The notes below the pieces were generated by a model, which worked only from the letters and a program-made list of their open reading frames with translations, ran no database searches and had not been told where the DNA came from. Source: Ardenticatena sp. (GTDB lineage Bacteria; Chloroflexota; Anaerolineae; Ardenticatenales; Ardenticatenaceae). Taken from it: 64,000 nucleotides of DNA. How positions within the stretch are numbered: position 1 is the stretch's first letter; every line of letters begins with the position of its first letter. Shown piece after piece: positions 23,834 to 32,859 of this stretch. Position numbers and translations under genes: made by a program. Location: assembly GCA_015487975.1 (NCBI GenBank), contig WFOS01000073.1, positions 18,808 through 82,807 on the forward strand. Direction: 5' to 3'.

Positions 23834-26563
23834 CTACGCGTCACGTTGGACACGGCTTCCTTCGGGCCCCTTGACGACGTGCAAGCGGACGGGGAACATG
23901 TCTTTCAGTTCTTCGATATGCGTGATGACGAAGATGCGTTCGAATTCATCCTTGATGGCATTGATGGCTTCGACCAGACGTTCACGCCCCGCAGCATCTT
24001 GCGAGCCAAAGCCTTCGTCGATGAAGAGGGTTTGCAGACGTGCACCAGCACGCTGGGCAAGTAAGCGGCTGAGGGCGATACGCAAGGCAAAATTGATGCG
24101 GAAGGCTTCGCCCCCGCTGTACATTTCGTAAGGGCGTTCACCGGCTTCATCACCAATGATGATGTCGAGCGTTTCCGCTTTGGCGTCTTTGGAGACCAAA
24201 TCGCGCTGACTTTCGAGCCGCACCCACATGCGCCCATTGGTCATGATATCGAGCAGGCGGTTGGTTTCGTCTGCGATTTCGGGCAGGATGGCTTCGATGA
24301 TGAGCGCTTGGACGCCCTTCTTGCCAAAGGCTTTTTGCAGCTCTTTGAAAGCATGTTGGCGTTCTTGCCACTCGGTGCGCTCTTGCTTCAACTCGTTCAG
24401 ACGCTTGCGCGCTTTTTCGGCCGTTTCCAGTTTCTGTTGCGCAGCACCCAATTTGCGCTGCGCATCACTGTAGCGCTGGTGCAGGTTTTCGACATGTTTT
24501 CGCGCCACATTCTTTTGCTTTTCGACCTCTGGAAGGGTGCGCACCTCGTCGCGCAGCGTAGCGACGTGCGTGGCTTCGAGTTTGATCTGTTTGGTGAGGT
24601 CGGAGAGCCTGTCACGCAACGAATTGAGTAGTTCACGGTTGCTGACCAGACGTTCCTCGGCAGTTTCCAATTCGCGCAACTGTTTTTCGGCGTTGGCGAG
24701 GGTTTGGACCTGCTGGCGTACCGCTTGGTGGGCCTCTTCATCGTAGCCGAGCGTGGCAATCTGTTCATGCACCGCGGCGAGTTTGGCGCGGGCTTCGTGG
24801 GCGTAGTCTTCCTGTTCGAGACGAGTATTCAGCTCGGCAATTTCGGCTTCGACCATGTTCAGCGCTTCTCGCTCAGCGTGGGCAATGGCAGCAGCAGGGT
24901 CGTCGCTATCGAGCTGAGATTGAATTTCAGCCAGTTCGCGCTCTAAGGCGGCGAGTCGTTGTCGGGCTTCTTCCACACGGCGCAGGTTGGCTTCGGCGTT
25001 GGCGCGAGCGCGTTCCCAACGAGGACGTTCGCGTTCGATCTGTTGGCGCAACTGTTTGCCTTTTTGGGTGATGGCGTCACGTTCCTGGCGAAGGCCCTGA
25101 ATGCGTTCTTCGTTGGCGGCAATGGTTCGTTCGGCCTGTTCGATTTCCAACCGCGTCTCGGCGATGACGCGTTCGCGATGTTCGGGGGCGAGCGGCTGGC
25201 GACACACGGGGCATTCTGCACCGGCCTGGCTTTCGAGCAAGCGCAGGCGCTCGTGCAGCGCCTCGATGTGCTTTTGCAGGTGCTTGTTCTCGGCTTCCAG
25301 TGTGCTGATGTCAGTTTGGTGTTGCTGGTAGAGGTCGCGCAGGCGTTCGCGTTCCTCATCCAGGGTTTTCAATTCCGCCAGTTTGGCTTCGGCTTCGGTA
25401 CGTTGGGCTTCGTATGCTGGTTGTTGGGCCATCAGTTCGTTTTGGCGGTTGATTTCACGTTCCAGCGATTGGGCTTCGGCTTTGATTTTGCTGATGGCTT
25501 CGGCGATGCGTCGGTTGAGCTCGTGCATGCGGCGTTCGAGCGCACGCAACCGATTTTCGATTTTACGTCGTTCTTCTTCGATGCGTTTTTCGAGTGCGCG
25601 TTGTTCCCGTTCGAGACGGCGCAGATGGTCGAGATTTTCGTTCCAGTGGGCTTCTTCCTTGCGGGCGGCTTGCAGTTGCGCATACCGTGCCTTGATTTCG
25701 TCGCGTTGCGCAAGCAGGCGTTCGTCGGCTTCGAGGCGTTTCTCGACCTCTTGGACACGCTTTTTCAGCGTCTCTTGCGTTGATTTCAGGGTGCTGAACG
25801 CCCGTTCCTTCTGGGTCAACTCTTCTTTTTTGCGCATGAGTGCTTCCCACTGGGTGCGCAGGCGTTCGTGTTCTTGCTCGGCAGTGCGTTTTTCATCTTG
25901 CAGGCGCTTCAATTCACCTTCGATGCGTTCCACCTCGTTGCGCAGGGCGGGAATTTGCGCGATTTCGGCCTCGATTTGCTCAATATCACGCTCGCACCGC
26001 GTCACTTCTAGCTCAGCCTGGCGGGCTTTTTCTTTGGCACGATTTTCCAATTCGTCGTACACCTGCAAGCCGAGAATATCGGCCAGAATTTCTTTGCGTT
26101 CGGAGGGTTTGCGGGTGGTGAATTCATCGGCGCGGCCCTGCAAAATGAAAGCGGAATTGATGAAAGTTTCATACGAAACTTTGAGCAGCTTGTTGATTTC
26201 GCGCTGTGTTTCACGCAATTTCGAGCCACCGATGTTCACCCAGGTTGTGCCGTTGTGCAGCTGGAATTCCAGCCGACTGAGCCCACGCCCCTGGGTGCTG
26301 CGCATGCGAATGATGCGGTAACGTTGGCCGTCCAGTTCAAATGTGAACGCCACGCGCATATCGGTCTGTCCACGTGTGATGAGGTCGTTGTCTGATTTGG
26401 CGCGGGATTTGCCCCAGATAGCCCAGGTAATGGCGTCCAGCAGGCTGGATTTGCCATGCCCATTATCGCCGATGATGGCGGCCAAGTGGATTCCCTCGAA
26501 ATCAATCGTAGTATTTCCGCGGTACGACATGAAGTTCCGAAGATCCAGCGCAATGGGAATCAT
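23834..26563 (-). CDS. SbcC/Rad50-type AAA ATPase
   Basis: A 909-residue ATPase of the SbcC/Rad50 family, which with an SbcD/Mre11 nuclease processes DNA ends and hairpins. Walker A is GDNGHGKSSLLDA (about residues 30-42); two long coiled coils flank a zinc hook CPVCRQPL near residue 450; the signature MYSGGEAFRINFALR and Walker B LQTLFIDEGFGSQD are near the C-terminus. The frame is open to 26797, but conserved sequence starts at MIPIALDLRNFMSYRG (26563). No sbcD gene is next to it, which is unusual; it must be elsewhere if present. Confidence 0.92.
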   Translation of the reverse strand: MIPIALDLRNFMSYRGNTTIDFEGIHLAAIIGDNGHGKSSLLDAITWAIWGKSRAKSDNDLITRGQTDMRVAFTFELDGQRYRIIRMRSTQGRGLSRLEFQLHNGTTWVNIGGSKLRETQREINKLLKVSYETFINSAFILQGRADEFTTRKPSERKEILADILGLQVYDELENRAKEKARQAELEVTRCERDIEQIEAEIAQIPALRNEVERIEGELKRLQDEKRTAEQEHERLRTQWEALMRKKEELTQKERAFSTLKSTQETLKKRVQEVEKRLEADERLLAQRDEIKARYAQLQAARKEEAHWNENLDHLRRLEREQRALEKRIEEERRKIENRLRALERRMHELNRRIAEAISKIKAEAQSLEREINRQNELMAQQPAYEAQRTEAEAKLAELKTLDEERERLRDLYQQHQTDISTLEAENKHLQKHIEALHERLRLLESQAGAECPVCRQPLAPEHRERVIAETRLEIEQAERTIAANEERIQGLRQERDAITQKGKQLRQQIERERPRWERARANAEANLRRVEEARQRLAALERELAEIQSQLDSDDPAAAIAHAEREALNMVEAEIAELNTRLEQEDYAHEARAKLAAVHEQIATLGYDEEAHQAVRQQVQTLANAEKQLRELETAEERLVSNRELLNSLRDRLSDLTKQIKLEATHVATLRDEVRTLPEVEKQKNVARKHVENLHQRYSDAQRKLGAAQQKLETAEKARKRLNELKQERTEWQERQHAFKELQKAFGKKGVQALIIEAILPEIADETNRLLDIMTNGRMWVRLESQRDLVSKDAKAETLDIIIGDEAGERPYEMYSGGEAFRINFALRIALSRLLAQRAGARLQTLFIDEGFGSQDAAGRERLVEAINAIKDEFERIFVITHIEELKDMFPVRLHVVKGPEGSRVQRDA

Positions 26564-26651
26564 GCGGCAAGCCCTCTGTGGTGTCGGTTGGTTTGGTGCG
26601 TGTGGGGTATGATAGCATGGTGACGCACTCAGTGCGAAAATATAAAACAAG

Positions 26652-26675
26652 GCACAGGCGAGCATGGGCCTGTGC
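26652..26675 (-). terminator. Terminator-like hairpin after trmH
   Basis: An 8-bp stem (gcacaggc / gcctgtgc) followed, on the minus strand, by CTTGTTTT, 15 bases after the trmH stop. Confidence 0.65.
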
Positions 26676-26690
26676 GAAGGTGAAGATGCG

Positions 26691-27440
26691 TCATTGCTCA
26701 TCTGATGATGGCAAGCGACGCAAAGCAGCCGCGACACGCCGTGCCTGGGGCGTGTTCGCCGCCATCCAGCGGCGCAGGATGGCACGCCGTTCTTCACGTG
26801 TCAGAAAGTACGCATCGCCGACTTCACGGCGAGCACGCTGGGTCGTGTGGAAAATACTTACCGCAGCAGCGACCGAGATGTTGAGGCTTTGCACGAAGCC
26901 GTACATTGGAATGATGAACGTGCCATCTACCAGTGCGACGGCTTCATCGCTTACGCCGTCATGCTCGTTGCCAAAAAGCAGTGCTACAGGCGTGTGCAAA
27001 TCGATCTCCTGAATAGGGGTCGCGTGTTCGTCCAGACGGCTGGCCAGAACGCGATACCCACGTGCTTGCATGGCGTGGATCGCTTCTGCGATGGTGGGGT
27101 AGTGCTGCAATGAGAGCCACTTGTCGGCACCTTGCGTGACGCCCTGGCTGGGGTGCCAGCCACCGCGCCCTGCAACGATGCCGATGTTCTGCACCCCAAA
27201 CGCCTCGCACGAGCGCAAGACGGCCGCCTGGTTGTGACCATCGTCCACGGCTTCCAGCAGGACAGCGATATGGCGTGTGCGTTGGCGCAACACGCGATCC
27301 ATTTTGGAGGCCCGTTCAGGTGTGAGCAGATCCCACAGAAGGCGGTCGTTTTCGTCGAGAACGCCTTCTGCAACCAGGCGCTCGAAAAGCGCAGTGCGTT
27401 GTTCCTCGGGTGTCATACGGATTGCCTCGATTCTGCGCAT
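26691..27440 (-). CDS. trmH: TrmH/SpoU-family RNA 2'-O-methyltransferase
   Basis: A 249-residue SPOUT methyltransferase, best matching the tRNA (guanosine-18-2'-O)-methyltransferase group. The three SpoU motifs are present: NQAAVLRSCEAFGV, ALLFGNEHDGVS and IPMYGFVQSLNISVAAAV, the latter two forming the knotted SAM site. The N-terminal part (RASKMDRVLRQRTRHIAVL) is typical of TrmH. AGAGAGG precedes the start. It is transcribed away from the acyl-CoA ligase gene; a hairpin separates it from sbcC. Assignment to G18 rather than another 2'-O-ribose site is by overall resemblance. Confidence 0.85.
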   Translation of the reverse strand: MRRIEAIRMTPEEQRTALFERLVAEGVLDENDRLLWDLLTPERASKMDRVLRQRTRHIAVLLEAVDDGHNQAAVLRSCEAFGVQNIGIVAGRGGWHPSQGVTQGADKWLSLQHYPTIAEAIHAMQARGYRVLASRLDEHATPIQEIDLHTPVALLFGNEHDGVSDEAVALVDGTFIIPMYGFVQSLNISVAAAVSIFHTTQRARREVGDAYFLTREERRAILRRWMAANTPQARRVAAALRRLPSSDEQ

Positions 27441-27466
27441 TTGCCTCTCTTGGGTGAATACTCAAC

Positions 27467-27494
27467 ATCCTACGGAAAGCTGACGGGGCGTCAA
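27467..27494 (-). promoter_or_regulatory. Candidate promoter of trmH
   Basis: On the minus strand TTGACG, 16 bases, TAGGAT, 27 bases before the start codon. Confidence 0.5.
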
Positions 27495-27504
27495 TTTTTC
27501 GAAC

Positions 27505-27518
27505 CAAACAACTGTTTG
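27505..27518. promoter_or_regulatory. Small perfect inverted repeat between divergent promoters
   Basis: CAAACA-AC-TGTTTG lies between the divergent trmH and acyl-CoA ligase promoters; it could be an operator for a TetR-type lipid regulator. The assignment is speculative. Confidence 0.3.
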
Positions 27519-27525
27519 TTTGAAT

Positions 27526-27554
27526 TTGGCGAATTTGGAAAGTTGGCGTAGACT
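27526..27554 (+). promoter_or_regulatory. Candidate promoter of the acyl-CoA ligase gene
   Basis: TTGGCG, 17 bases, TAGACT, about 52 bases before the start codon. Confidence 0.4.
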
Positions 27555-27606
27555 AAGAACGTATCCACTGGCAACCACTGCACGTCATCATCTGGGGAGG
27601 GGAAGC

Positions 27607-29313
27607 ATGCATGAAAAACCCTGGTTGAAGTTTTATGATGAAGGGGTACCCGAAAGCCTGACGTACCCCGGCCACACCTTGGATGTGTTTCTCTCAGAAA
27701 GTGCCCGCGAATTTCCGCATAACACCGCCATCATTTTCTATGGTACCAACATCACCTACCGCGCACTGAATGAGGCCGTCGACCATTTTGCCGCGGCGTT
27801 GCAGCATTATGGCTTGCAAAAGGGCGACCGTGTTGCGGTGATGATGCCCAACTGCCCCCAGTATGTGATTGCCTATTATGGCACGCTGCGTGCTGGTGGC
27901 GTCGTTGTGCCGACCAATCCCATTTACACTGCTCACGAAGTCGAACACCAATTGCAGGATAGCGGGGCGCGCTTCGTCGCGACGTTGACAATGAGCCTCG
28001 ACACGGTGCGTTCGGTGTTGGACAACACCAATGTGGAACATGTCATTGTCGACAATATCAAAGAGTATTTTCCCACCCATCTGCGTTTGCTCTTTACCTG
28101 GTTCAAAGAAAAGAAAGAGGGACATTACGCCGATATTTCGGATATGCCCAACGCCTCCTGGTTCAAGGATTTCTTGAAAGTTGGGGCAGCGTCCATACTG
28201 CGTCCTGGCGGAGCATCGAAGGATGACCTGGCGGTGTTGGGCTACACGGGCGGTACCACGGGCGTGCCCAAGGGGGCTATGCTGTTGCATCGCAACCTTG
28301 TGGCGAACACACTGCAGGTGGCTTCGTGGATGCCTGGGTTGGAAAAGGGGCAGGATAGCTGCTTGGGGGCATTGCCACTTTTCCATTCGTATGGCATGAC
28401 CACGATCATGAACCTGAGCATTGCCAATGCGGGCACGATGATTCTCGTTCCCAACCCGCGCGATATTCCCTTCTTGTTGAAGATGATCGATAAATACAAG
28501 CCCACCCTCTTCCCAGGTGTGCCGACGCTCTACACCGCGATCAACAACCACCCCGATACACCAAAGCACAATTTGAAATCCATCAAGTATTGTATCAGTG
28601 GTGCAGCGGGGTTACCCCCCGAAGTGCAGTACAAGTTCGAAGAACTAACGGGTGCCAAACTGGTCGAAGGCTACGGCCTGACTGAGGCGAGCCCGGTAAC
28701 ACATGCCAACCCGCTCAATGGCACACGCAAAGTGGGCAGTATCGGTATTCCCTTCCCCGATACATTGGCGAAGATTGTACATCCTGAAACGGCGGAACCG
28801 TTGCCAGTGGGTGAAGACGGCGAACTCATCATTCATGGGCCACAGGTGATGGCCGGATACTACAACCGCCCAGATGAGACGCTGCAGACGCTTCGCAAGG
28901 ATGCGGAAGGACGTGTCTGGTTATACACGGGGGATATTGCCCGCATGGACGAAGATGGTTACTTCTACATCGTCGATCGTAAGAAAGATTTGATCATTGC
29001 TGGGGGGTATAACATCTATCCACGCGAAGTAGAAAATGTGCTCTATGAACATCCCGCTGTATTGGAAGCGGCTGTTGTAGGGGTGCCCCATGAGTACCGC
29101 GGCGAAACCGTCAAGGCATTTATCGTCCTGAAACCGGGTATGCAAGCGACGCCAGAAGAAATCGAACAGTTCTGCCGCGAGCGCCTGGCACCGTACAAGG
29201 TGCCGAAGCTGATTGAATTCCGCGATGAGTTGCCGAAAACCACAGTGGGCAAAATTCTGCGACGTGTGCTTGCCGAAGAGGAGCGCAAGAAGTTCGAGGC
29301 ACAACAGTCGTAA
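27607..29313 (+). CDS. Long-chain fatty acid--CoA ligase (AMP-dependent)
   Basis: A 568-residue member of the ANL superfamily that activates a fatty acid with ATP and CoA. The AMP-binding signature is YTGGTTGVPKGAMLLHRN (about residues 208-225); the ATP/Mg block is EGYGLTEASPVTHANP; the hinge region is WLYTGDIARMDEDGYFYIVD; the catalytic Lys is in PKTTVGKILRR near the C-terminus. The frame is open to 27520, but GGGAGGGG stands before ATG 27607. A hairpin follows the stop. Chain length specificity is not readable. Confidence 0.92.
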   Translation: MHEKPWLKFYDEGVPESLTYPGHTLDVFLSESAREFPHNTAIIFYGTNITYRALNEAVDHFAAALQHYGLQKGDRVAVMMPNCPQYVIAYYGTLRAGGVVVPTNPIYTAHEVEHQLQDSGARFVATLTMSLDTVRSVLDNTNVEHVIVDNIKEYFPTHLRLLFTWFKEKKEGHYADISDMPNASWFKDFLKVGAASILRPGGASKDDLAVLGYTGGTTGVPKGAMLLHRNLVANTLQVASWMPGLEKGQDSCLGALPLFHSYGMTTIMNLSIANAGTMILVPNPRDIPFLLKMIDKYKPTLFPGVPTLYTAINNHPDTPKHNLKSIKYCISGAAGLPPEVQYKFEELTGAKLVEGYGLTEASPVTHANPLNGTRKVGSIGIPFPDTLAKIVHPETAEPLPVGEDGELIIHGPQVMAGYYNRPDETLQTLRKDAEGRVWLYTGDIARMDEDGYFYIVDRKKDLIIAGGYNIYPREVENVLYEHPAVLEAAVVGVPHEYRGETVKAFIVLKPGMQATPEEIEQFCRERLAPYKVPKLIEFRDELPKTTVGKILRRVLAEEERKKFEAQQS

Positions 29314-29348
29314 AAGAACCGCCCCTAACAACGCCTGTCTGAGATCCC

Positions 29349-29378
29349 AAGCCCCTACCGAGTGCTCGGTAGGGGCTT
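29349..29378 (+). terminator. Terminator after the acyl-CoA ligase gene
   Basis: A perfect 13-bp stem (aagcccctaccga / tcggtaggggctt) with loop GTGC, 35 bases after the stop. Confidence 0.75.
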
Positions 29379-29445
29379 CGATGACCTAGGAACGACGTCA
29401 TGCCTCTTGGGCATAAAAGTCGCACCATGGTCTTTTTGCGTTTTG

Positions 29446-29475
29446 TTTCACACTTTTTTGCGGAATGACTATAAT
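29446..29475 (+). promoter_or_regulatory. Promoter of the small HTH gene
   Basis: A perfect -10 TATAAT at 29470-29475 with a weak TTTCAC 18 bases upstream. It would give an untranslated leader of about 110 bases. Confidence 0.55.
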
Positions 29476-29592
29476 TGGAACGATGCCCTTGTCCGCAACG
29501 GTGTGCATGTGAGGCGATGGGAAAAGTTGCAAAGGGGGCATGCTCTATGGTTGCTTTGGGTTGTAGAAAAAAATTGTAAGAGGAGGATTTTC

Positions 29593-29874
29593 ATGGCTCG
29601 TAAACTTGAACTGCATTTGACGCCGGAACAGCGTCGCGAACTGGAAGACATTCGCGACAACCATCCATTGCGCTACATGCGCGAACGTGCCGAAGCCCTG
29701 CTCAAAATCGCCGAAGGGAAATCCGGGCGCGAAGTGGCGCTGAAGCATCTGCCGAAGGAACGCCAGCCCGATACGGTGTACCGCTGGGTGCACCGCTATC
29801 AGCAAGAAGGCGTGAAAGGCTTGTTCATCCGCCCTGGTCGTGGCCGCAAGCCCAAGAAGCGCAAGGATGCCTGA
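29593..29874 (+). CDS. Small helix-turn-helix protein resembling IS630-type transposase N-terminus
   Basis: A 93-residue basic protein. After a short LELHLTPEQRRELEDI helix come two helices (YMRERAEALLKIAEGKSGRE, then PDTVYRWVHRYQQEGVKGL) that form an HTH of the kind found at the N-terminus of IS630-like transposases, ending in a GRGRKPKKRKDA basic tail. The DDE catalytic part is absent and no inverted repeats or rest of a transposase follow, so this looks like a stand-alone, perhaps domesticated, DNA-binding protein. AGGAGG lies six bases before the ATG. The stop is 27 bases before the GlcD-like gene. Confidence 0.8.
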   Translation: MARKLELHLTPEQRRELEDIRDNHPLRYMRERAEALLKIAEGKSGREVALKHLPKERQPDTVYRWVHRYQQEGVKGLFIRPGRGRKPKKRKDA

Positions 29875-29901
29875 CACTTCTCCCACGCTACGCTGAACAC
29901 T

Positions 29902-31299
29902 ATGAACGAATCCTTCCTTGCCCGCGTGCGCCACATTCTGGATGACGAACGTGTTTCAACCGGCGAATCGGTGCGTGTTCTCCATGCACGCGACCAGTCG
30001 TCGCATGCCGCCCATTTGCCGGATGTCGTTGTCTGGCCGCGCACCACCGAAGAAGTGCGTGCACTTGTGGCAACTGCTGCGCGTTTTCGCGTGCCTGTGG
30101 TGGGATGGGGTGCTGGGAGCAGCCTCGAAGGCAACCCCATCCCCATTCATGGCGGTATGGTGATCGACTTTTCGCAGATGAATCGCATTCTCGCCCTTCA
30201 TGCCGCCGACTTCCAAGTCGTGGTGCAGCCTGGGGTGTTGTACAAAGACATGAACCGCACTCTGGCCCGCCACGGGCTCTTTTTTGCCCCTGACCCTGGT
30301 GCGAATGCCAGCATTGGTGGCATGATTGCGAACAATGCTGCGGGGACGCGCACGGTCAAGTATGGGGCGACGCGCGATAACGTGCTGGCATTGGAAGTTG
30401 TGTTGGCTGATGGCTCTGTGGTGCATACCGGTTCGCGCTCGGTGAAGCAATCGGCGGGGTATGATCTTACGCACCTGTTCATCGGCTCAGAAGGCACATT
30501 GGGACTGATTACTGCTGCCACACTCAAACTCGCACCGCTCCCTGAGCATTTCAGCGCTGCCATTGCTTCGTTTCCATCCACAGCCGCTGCGGCCGACGCC
30601 GTCTATGCCATCATGGGCTCGGGGGTTGTCCCTGCTGCGCTGGAATTGTTGGATGCCAGTGCCATGCGCTACTTCTTGCTGAATACGGCGCTTGACCTGC
30701 CGGTTGCCCCTACGCTGCTCATGGAATTCCACGGCGCAACCGAAGCTGCCATTGCCAGTGAACTCGACCTGGTGCGTGAACTTTGTACCGACCTGGGGGC
30801 AACCGCCTTTGTGGCTGGCGTGGGGCGTGATGAACGTCACCGCATCTGGCGAGGTCGCCACCATCTTTTCCATGCCATGGTGCAGACGCATCCCAACCAG
30901 CCATACCTCATCACCGATGTGGCCGTGCCCATTTCACGCTACCCTGAGCTGGCTGCATTCATTGCCGCGTTGCTCGACACCATGGCGCTCGATGGCGCAC
31001 TCTTTGGGCATGCGGGCGATGGCAACGCACATACGGTTGTGTTTTCCCCTTCCGACGACGCCGAGACGTTCGATACTTTGCAGCGCTTCAACGACCAAGT
31101 GGTTGAAAAAGCCCTGGCGCTTGAAGGCACATGCACGGGAGAACACGGCGTTGGTCTCGGCAAGCAAAAATACCTGCTTCGCGAATACGATGAGGCCACA
31201 TTGGCGCTCATGGCACACCTCAAACGCACGCTCGATCCCCATAACATTCTCAACCCTGGCAAAGTGCTTCCTCCCACCTTCTTGACCGACTTGGCCTAA
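29902..31299 (+). CDS. FAD-binding oxidoreductase, GlcD/D-lactate dehydrogenase-like
   Basis: A 465-residue flavoenzyme of the VAO/GlcD family that oxidises a 2-hydroxy acid such as glycolate or D-lactate. The FAD-binding block is VPVVGWGAGSSLEGNPIP, followed by APDPGANASIGGMIANNA and FIGSEGTLGLITAATLKL; the C-terminal cap has GHAGDGNAHTVVF and GTCTGEHGVGLGKQKYL, which bind the substrate carboxylate and metal. No GlcE or GlcF gene is adjacent, so it fits the single-subunit group. There is no clear ribosome site before the ATG. The precise substrate is open. Confidence 0.9.
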   Translation: MNESFLARVRHILDDERVSTGESVRVLHARDQSSHAAHLPDVVVWPRTTEEVRALVATAARFRVPVVGWGAGSSLEGNPIPIHGGMVIDFSQMNRILALHAADFQVVVQPGVLYKDMNRTLARHGLFFAPDPGANASIGGMIANNAAGTRTVKYGATRDNVLALEVVLADGSVVHTGSRSVKQSAGYDLTHLFIGSEGTLGLITAATLKLAPLPEHFSAAIASFPSTAAAADAVYAIMGSGVVPAALELLDASAMRYFLLNTALDLPVAPTLLMEFHGATEAAIASELDLVRELCTDLGATAFVAGVGRDERHRIWRGRHHLFHAMVQTHPNQPYLITDVAVPISRYPELAAFIAALLDTMALDGALFGHAGDGNAHTVVFSPSDDAETFDTLQRFNDQVVEKALALEGTCTGEHGVGLGKQKYLLREYDEATLALMAHLKRTLDPHNILNPGKVLPPTFLTDLA

Positions 31300-31306
31300 A
31301 CCCCAA

Positions 31307-31335
31307 TTGCCGCCTCTTTGCCTTCATCCTAGAAT
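31307..31335 (+). promoter_or_regulatory. Candidate promoter of the EEP hydrolase gene
   Basis: TTGCCG, 17 bases, TAGAAT, 48 bases before the chosen start. Confidence 0.4.
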
Positions 31336-31383
31336 ACGCCCACCCGACGCCCGCTTGTGCCAACCAACTGTATCAGCCTGACC

Positions 31384-32277
31384 ATGCCGCGTAGAAGCGT
31401 ACTTGTTTTGGTTCTTGTGCTGTTCGTCGCGTTCTTTGTGCCCAACGTGAGCCGTCCTGCTGACCAGGTGCAGGGCTGTCTGTCCTGTGTGAACGAACCG
31501 CCGACGGCTCATCTGCGGGTGCTTGTGTTCAACATGTTGCACGGTTTTCCCGGTGGTGAAGCGCGCATGGCACGTGCTGATAGGCTTGTTGCCACTATGC
31601 AAGACCTTGGGGTAGATGTGGCGCTGTTGCAAGAAGTGTCGCACACGGGGCGCGATGGACACCTGGCTGCCTATGTGGCGGAGCGCGTGGAAATGAATTG
31701 GGTCTATGCGCGTGCGAACGGTCATTTGGCAGCGATTGGCTTCGAAGAGGGCGAAGCCATTTTGAGCCGCTTCCCGCTGGAAGATGTGCGGTTTACCGAA
31801 TTGCTTCCTCAGGCGGGTATGTTCGAGCACCGCATCGCGCTGGAAGCAACCCTGCGCACACAGGCAGGGAAGATTCGCTTGGTGAGTGTGCATTTGACCG
31901 ATGGCGACCCTCAGGTGAACAGAGCGCAAGCCCGTGCCTTGCAGGCTTTCGTGGCTGACCGCTCTACGCCTGCCTTGATTGGTGGCGACTTCAACGCGCT
32001 GCCCGAAAGCGCCACCATGCGCACGTTGCGAGAGACATGGCAATGGGTGCCACCACCACCGTCTGTCCCAACCTGCTGTGTGGATGTGTTTGCACCGCCA
32101 ACGGCCACGTTTTCACACCGCATAGATGCGGCTTTTCTCGCCAACCCAAACAACACATGGTATGTCGCATCTGGCGTTCGCACGCTTGACACGCCGCAAC
32201 CGACGGCGCATGGCTGGCTTTGGCCTTCCGACCATGCCGGCCTCTTGTTGGATTTGCAAACCAATCCAATGGAGTAG
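31384..32277 (+). CDS. Exported endonuclease/exonuclease/phosphatase family protein
   Basis: A 297-residue EEP-superfamily hydrolase (DNase I-like fold). The start at 31384 gives a signal peptide (SVLVLVLVLFVAFFVP) directly at the N-terminus; an ATG 27 bases earlier is possible. Motifs of the fold are seen: RVLVFNMLHGFPGGEA, VALLQEVSHTG (metal Glu), ALIGGDFNALPESA (Asp/Asn) and WPSDHAGLLLDL (catalytic His) at the C-terminus. It could act on nucleic acids or phosphoesters outside the cell. A pair of Cys (QGCLSC, CCVD) may form disulfides. Confidence 0.88.
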   Translation: MPRRSVLVLVLVLFVAFFVPNVSRPADQVQGCLSCVNEPPTAHLRVLVFNMLHGFPGGEARMARADRLVATMQDLGVDVALLQEVSHTGRDGHLAAYVAERVEMNWVYARANGHLAAIGFEEGEAILSRFPLEDVRFTELLPQAGMFEHRIALEATLRTQAGKIRLVSVHLTDGDPQVNRAQARALQAFVADRSTPALIGGDFNALPESATMRTLRETWQWVPPPPSVPTCCVDVFAPPTATFSHRIDAAFLANPNNTWYVASGVRTLDTPQPTAHGWLWPSDHAGLLLDLQTNPME

Positions 32278-32283
32278 CACGTC

Positions 32284-32845
32284 ATGCTTGTTCCAAACCT
32301 CTTTTTCGCGTGTAATGGACTGACGGTTTCGCGCATTGTACAGGGGATGAGACACCTGGCCGCGTGGTGCTCGACCGTCGAAGAACGTCGCGACGTTGTC
32401 GAATTTTGCCTGGAACATGGGATCCACACGTTCGACCATGCCGATATGTACGGCGGCTCGACCTGCGAAGCCTTGTTTGGTGAGGTGTTGGCAGAAGCGC
32501 CCTATTTCAACCCGATGTTCGACGGCACTTTCGCCGCAAGTGCGACGCTTGCGGCATGCCCCCATGGTCTGGTCGCCTCTGGCAGGAGGAGGGCGCTTTC
32601 ACGGCGAAGATGAACGTTCGCGGCGTGTACGGCTGGCCTTGCATGGGATCGCGGCTGAGATGAACACCACCCCCGACACCATCGCACTGGCGTGGTTGTT
32701 GCATCATCCTGTGCAGCCGGTCCCTGTACTGGGCACAGGCAACCGTGAACACATTTTGAACGCCGTGCGTGCTTGCACACGCAACATGCCACGCGAAACC
32801 TGGTTTGGCCTGCTGGTGGCTTCACAGGGCATAGAAGTACCATAA
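32284..32845 (+). pseudogene. Broken aldo/keto reductase gene (deletion plus frameshift)
   Basis: The first part reads as an AKR N-terminus (LTVSRIVQGMRHLAAW, then the catalytic Asp/Tyr block HTFDHADMYGGSTCEALFGE) but at about 32500 it jumps to PYFNPMFDGTF, which in complete members lies some 115 residues further on. Near 32533 a frameshift moves the match to another frame: QVRRLRHAPMVWSPLAGGGR, followed by ALAWLLHHPVQPVPVLGTG and a normal C-terminus. About one third of the enzyme, including the catalytic Lys and His, is missing, so the gene is dead. Confidence 0.85.
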
Positions 32846-32859
32846 ACCTGGAGGCTGGT

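Noticed and set aside
25383..26321. Ser/Arg-rich plus-strand frame opposite sbcC
   Set aside because: Composition is typical of the reverse side of a coiled-coil gene.
29593..29874. A complete IS630 element
   Set aside because: No DDE domain, no inverted repeats and no target duplication are seen.
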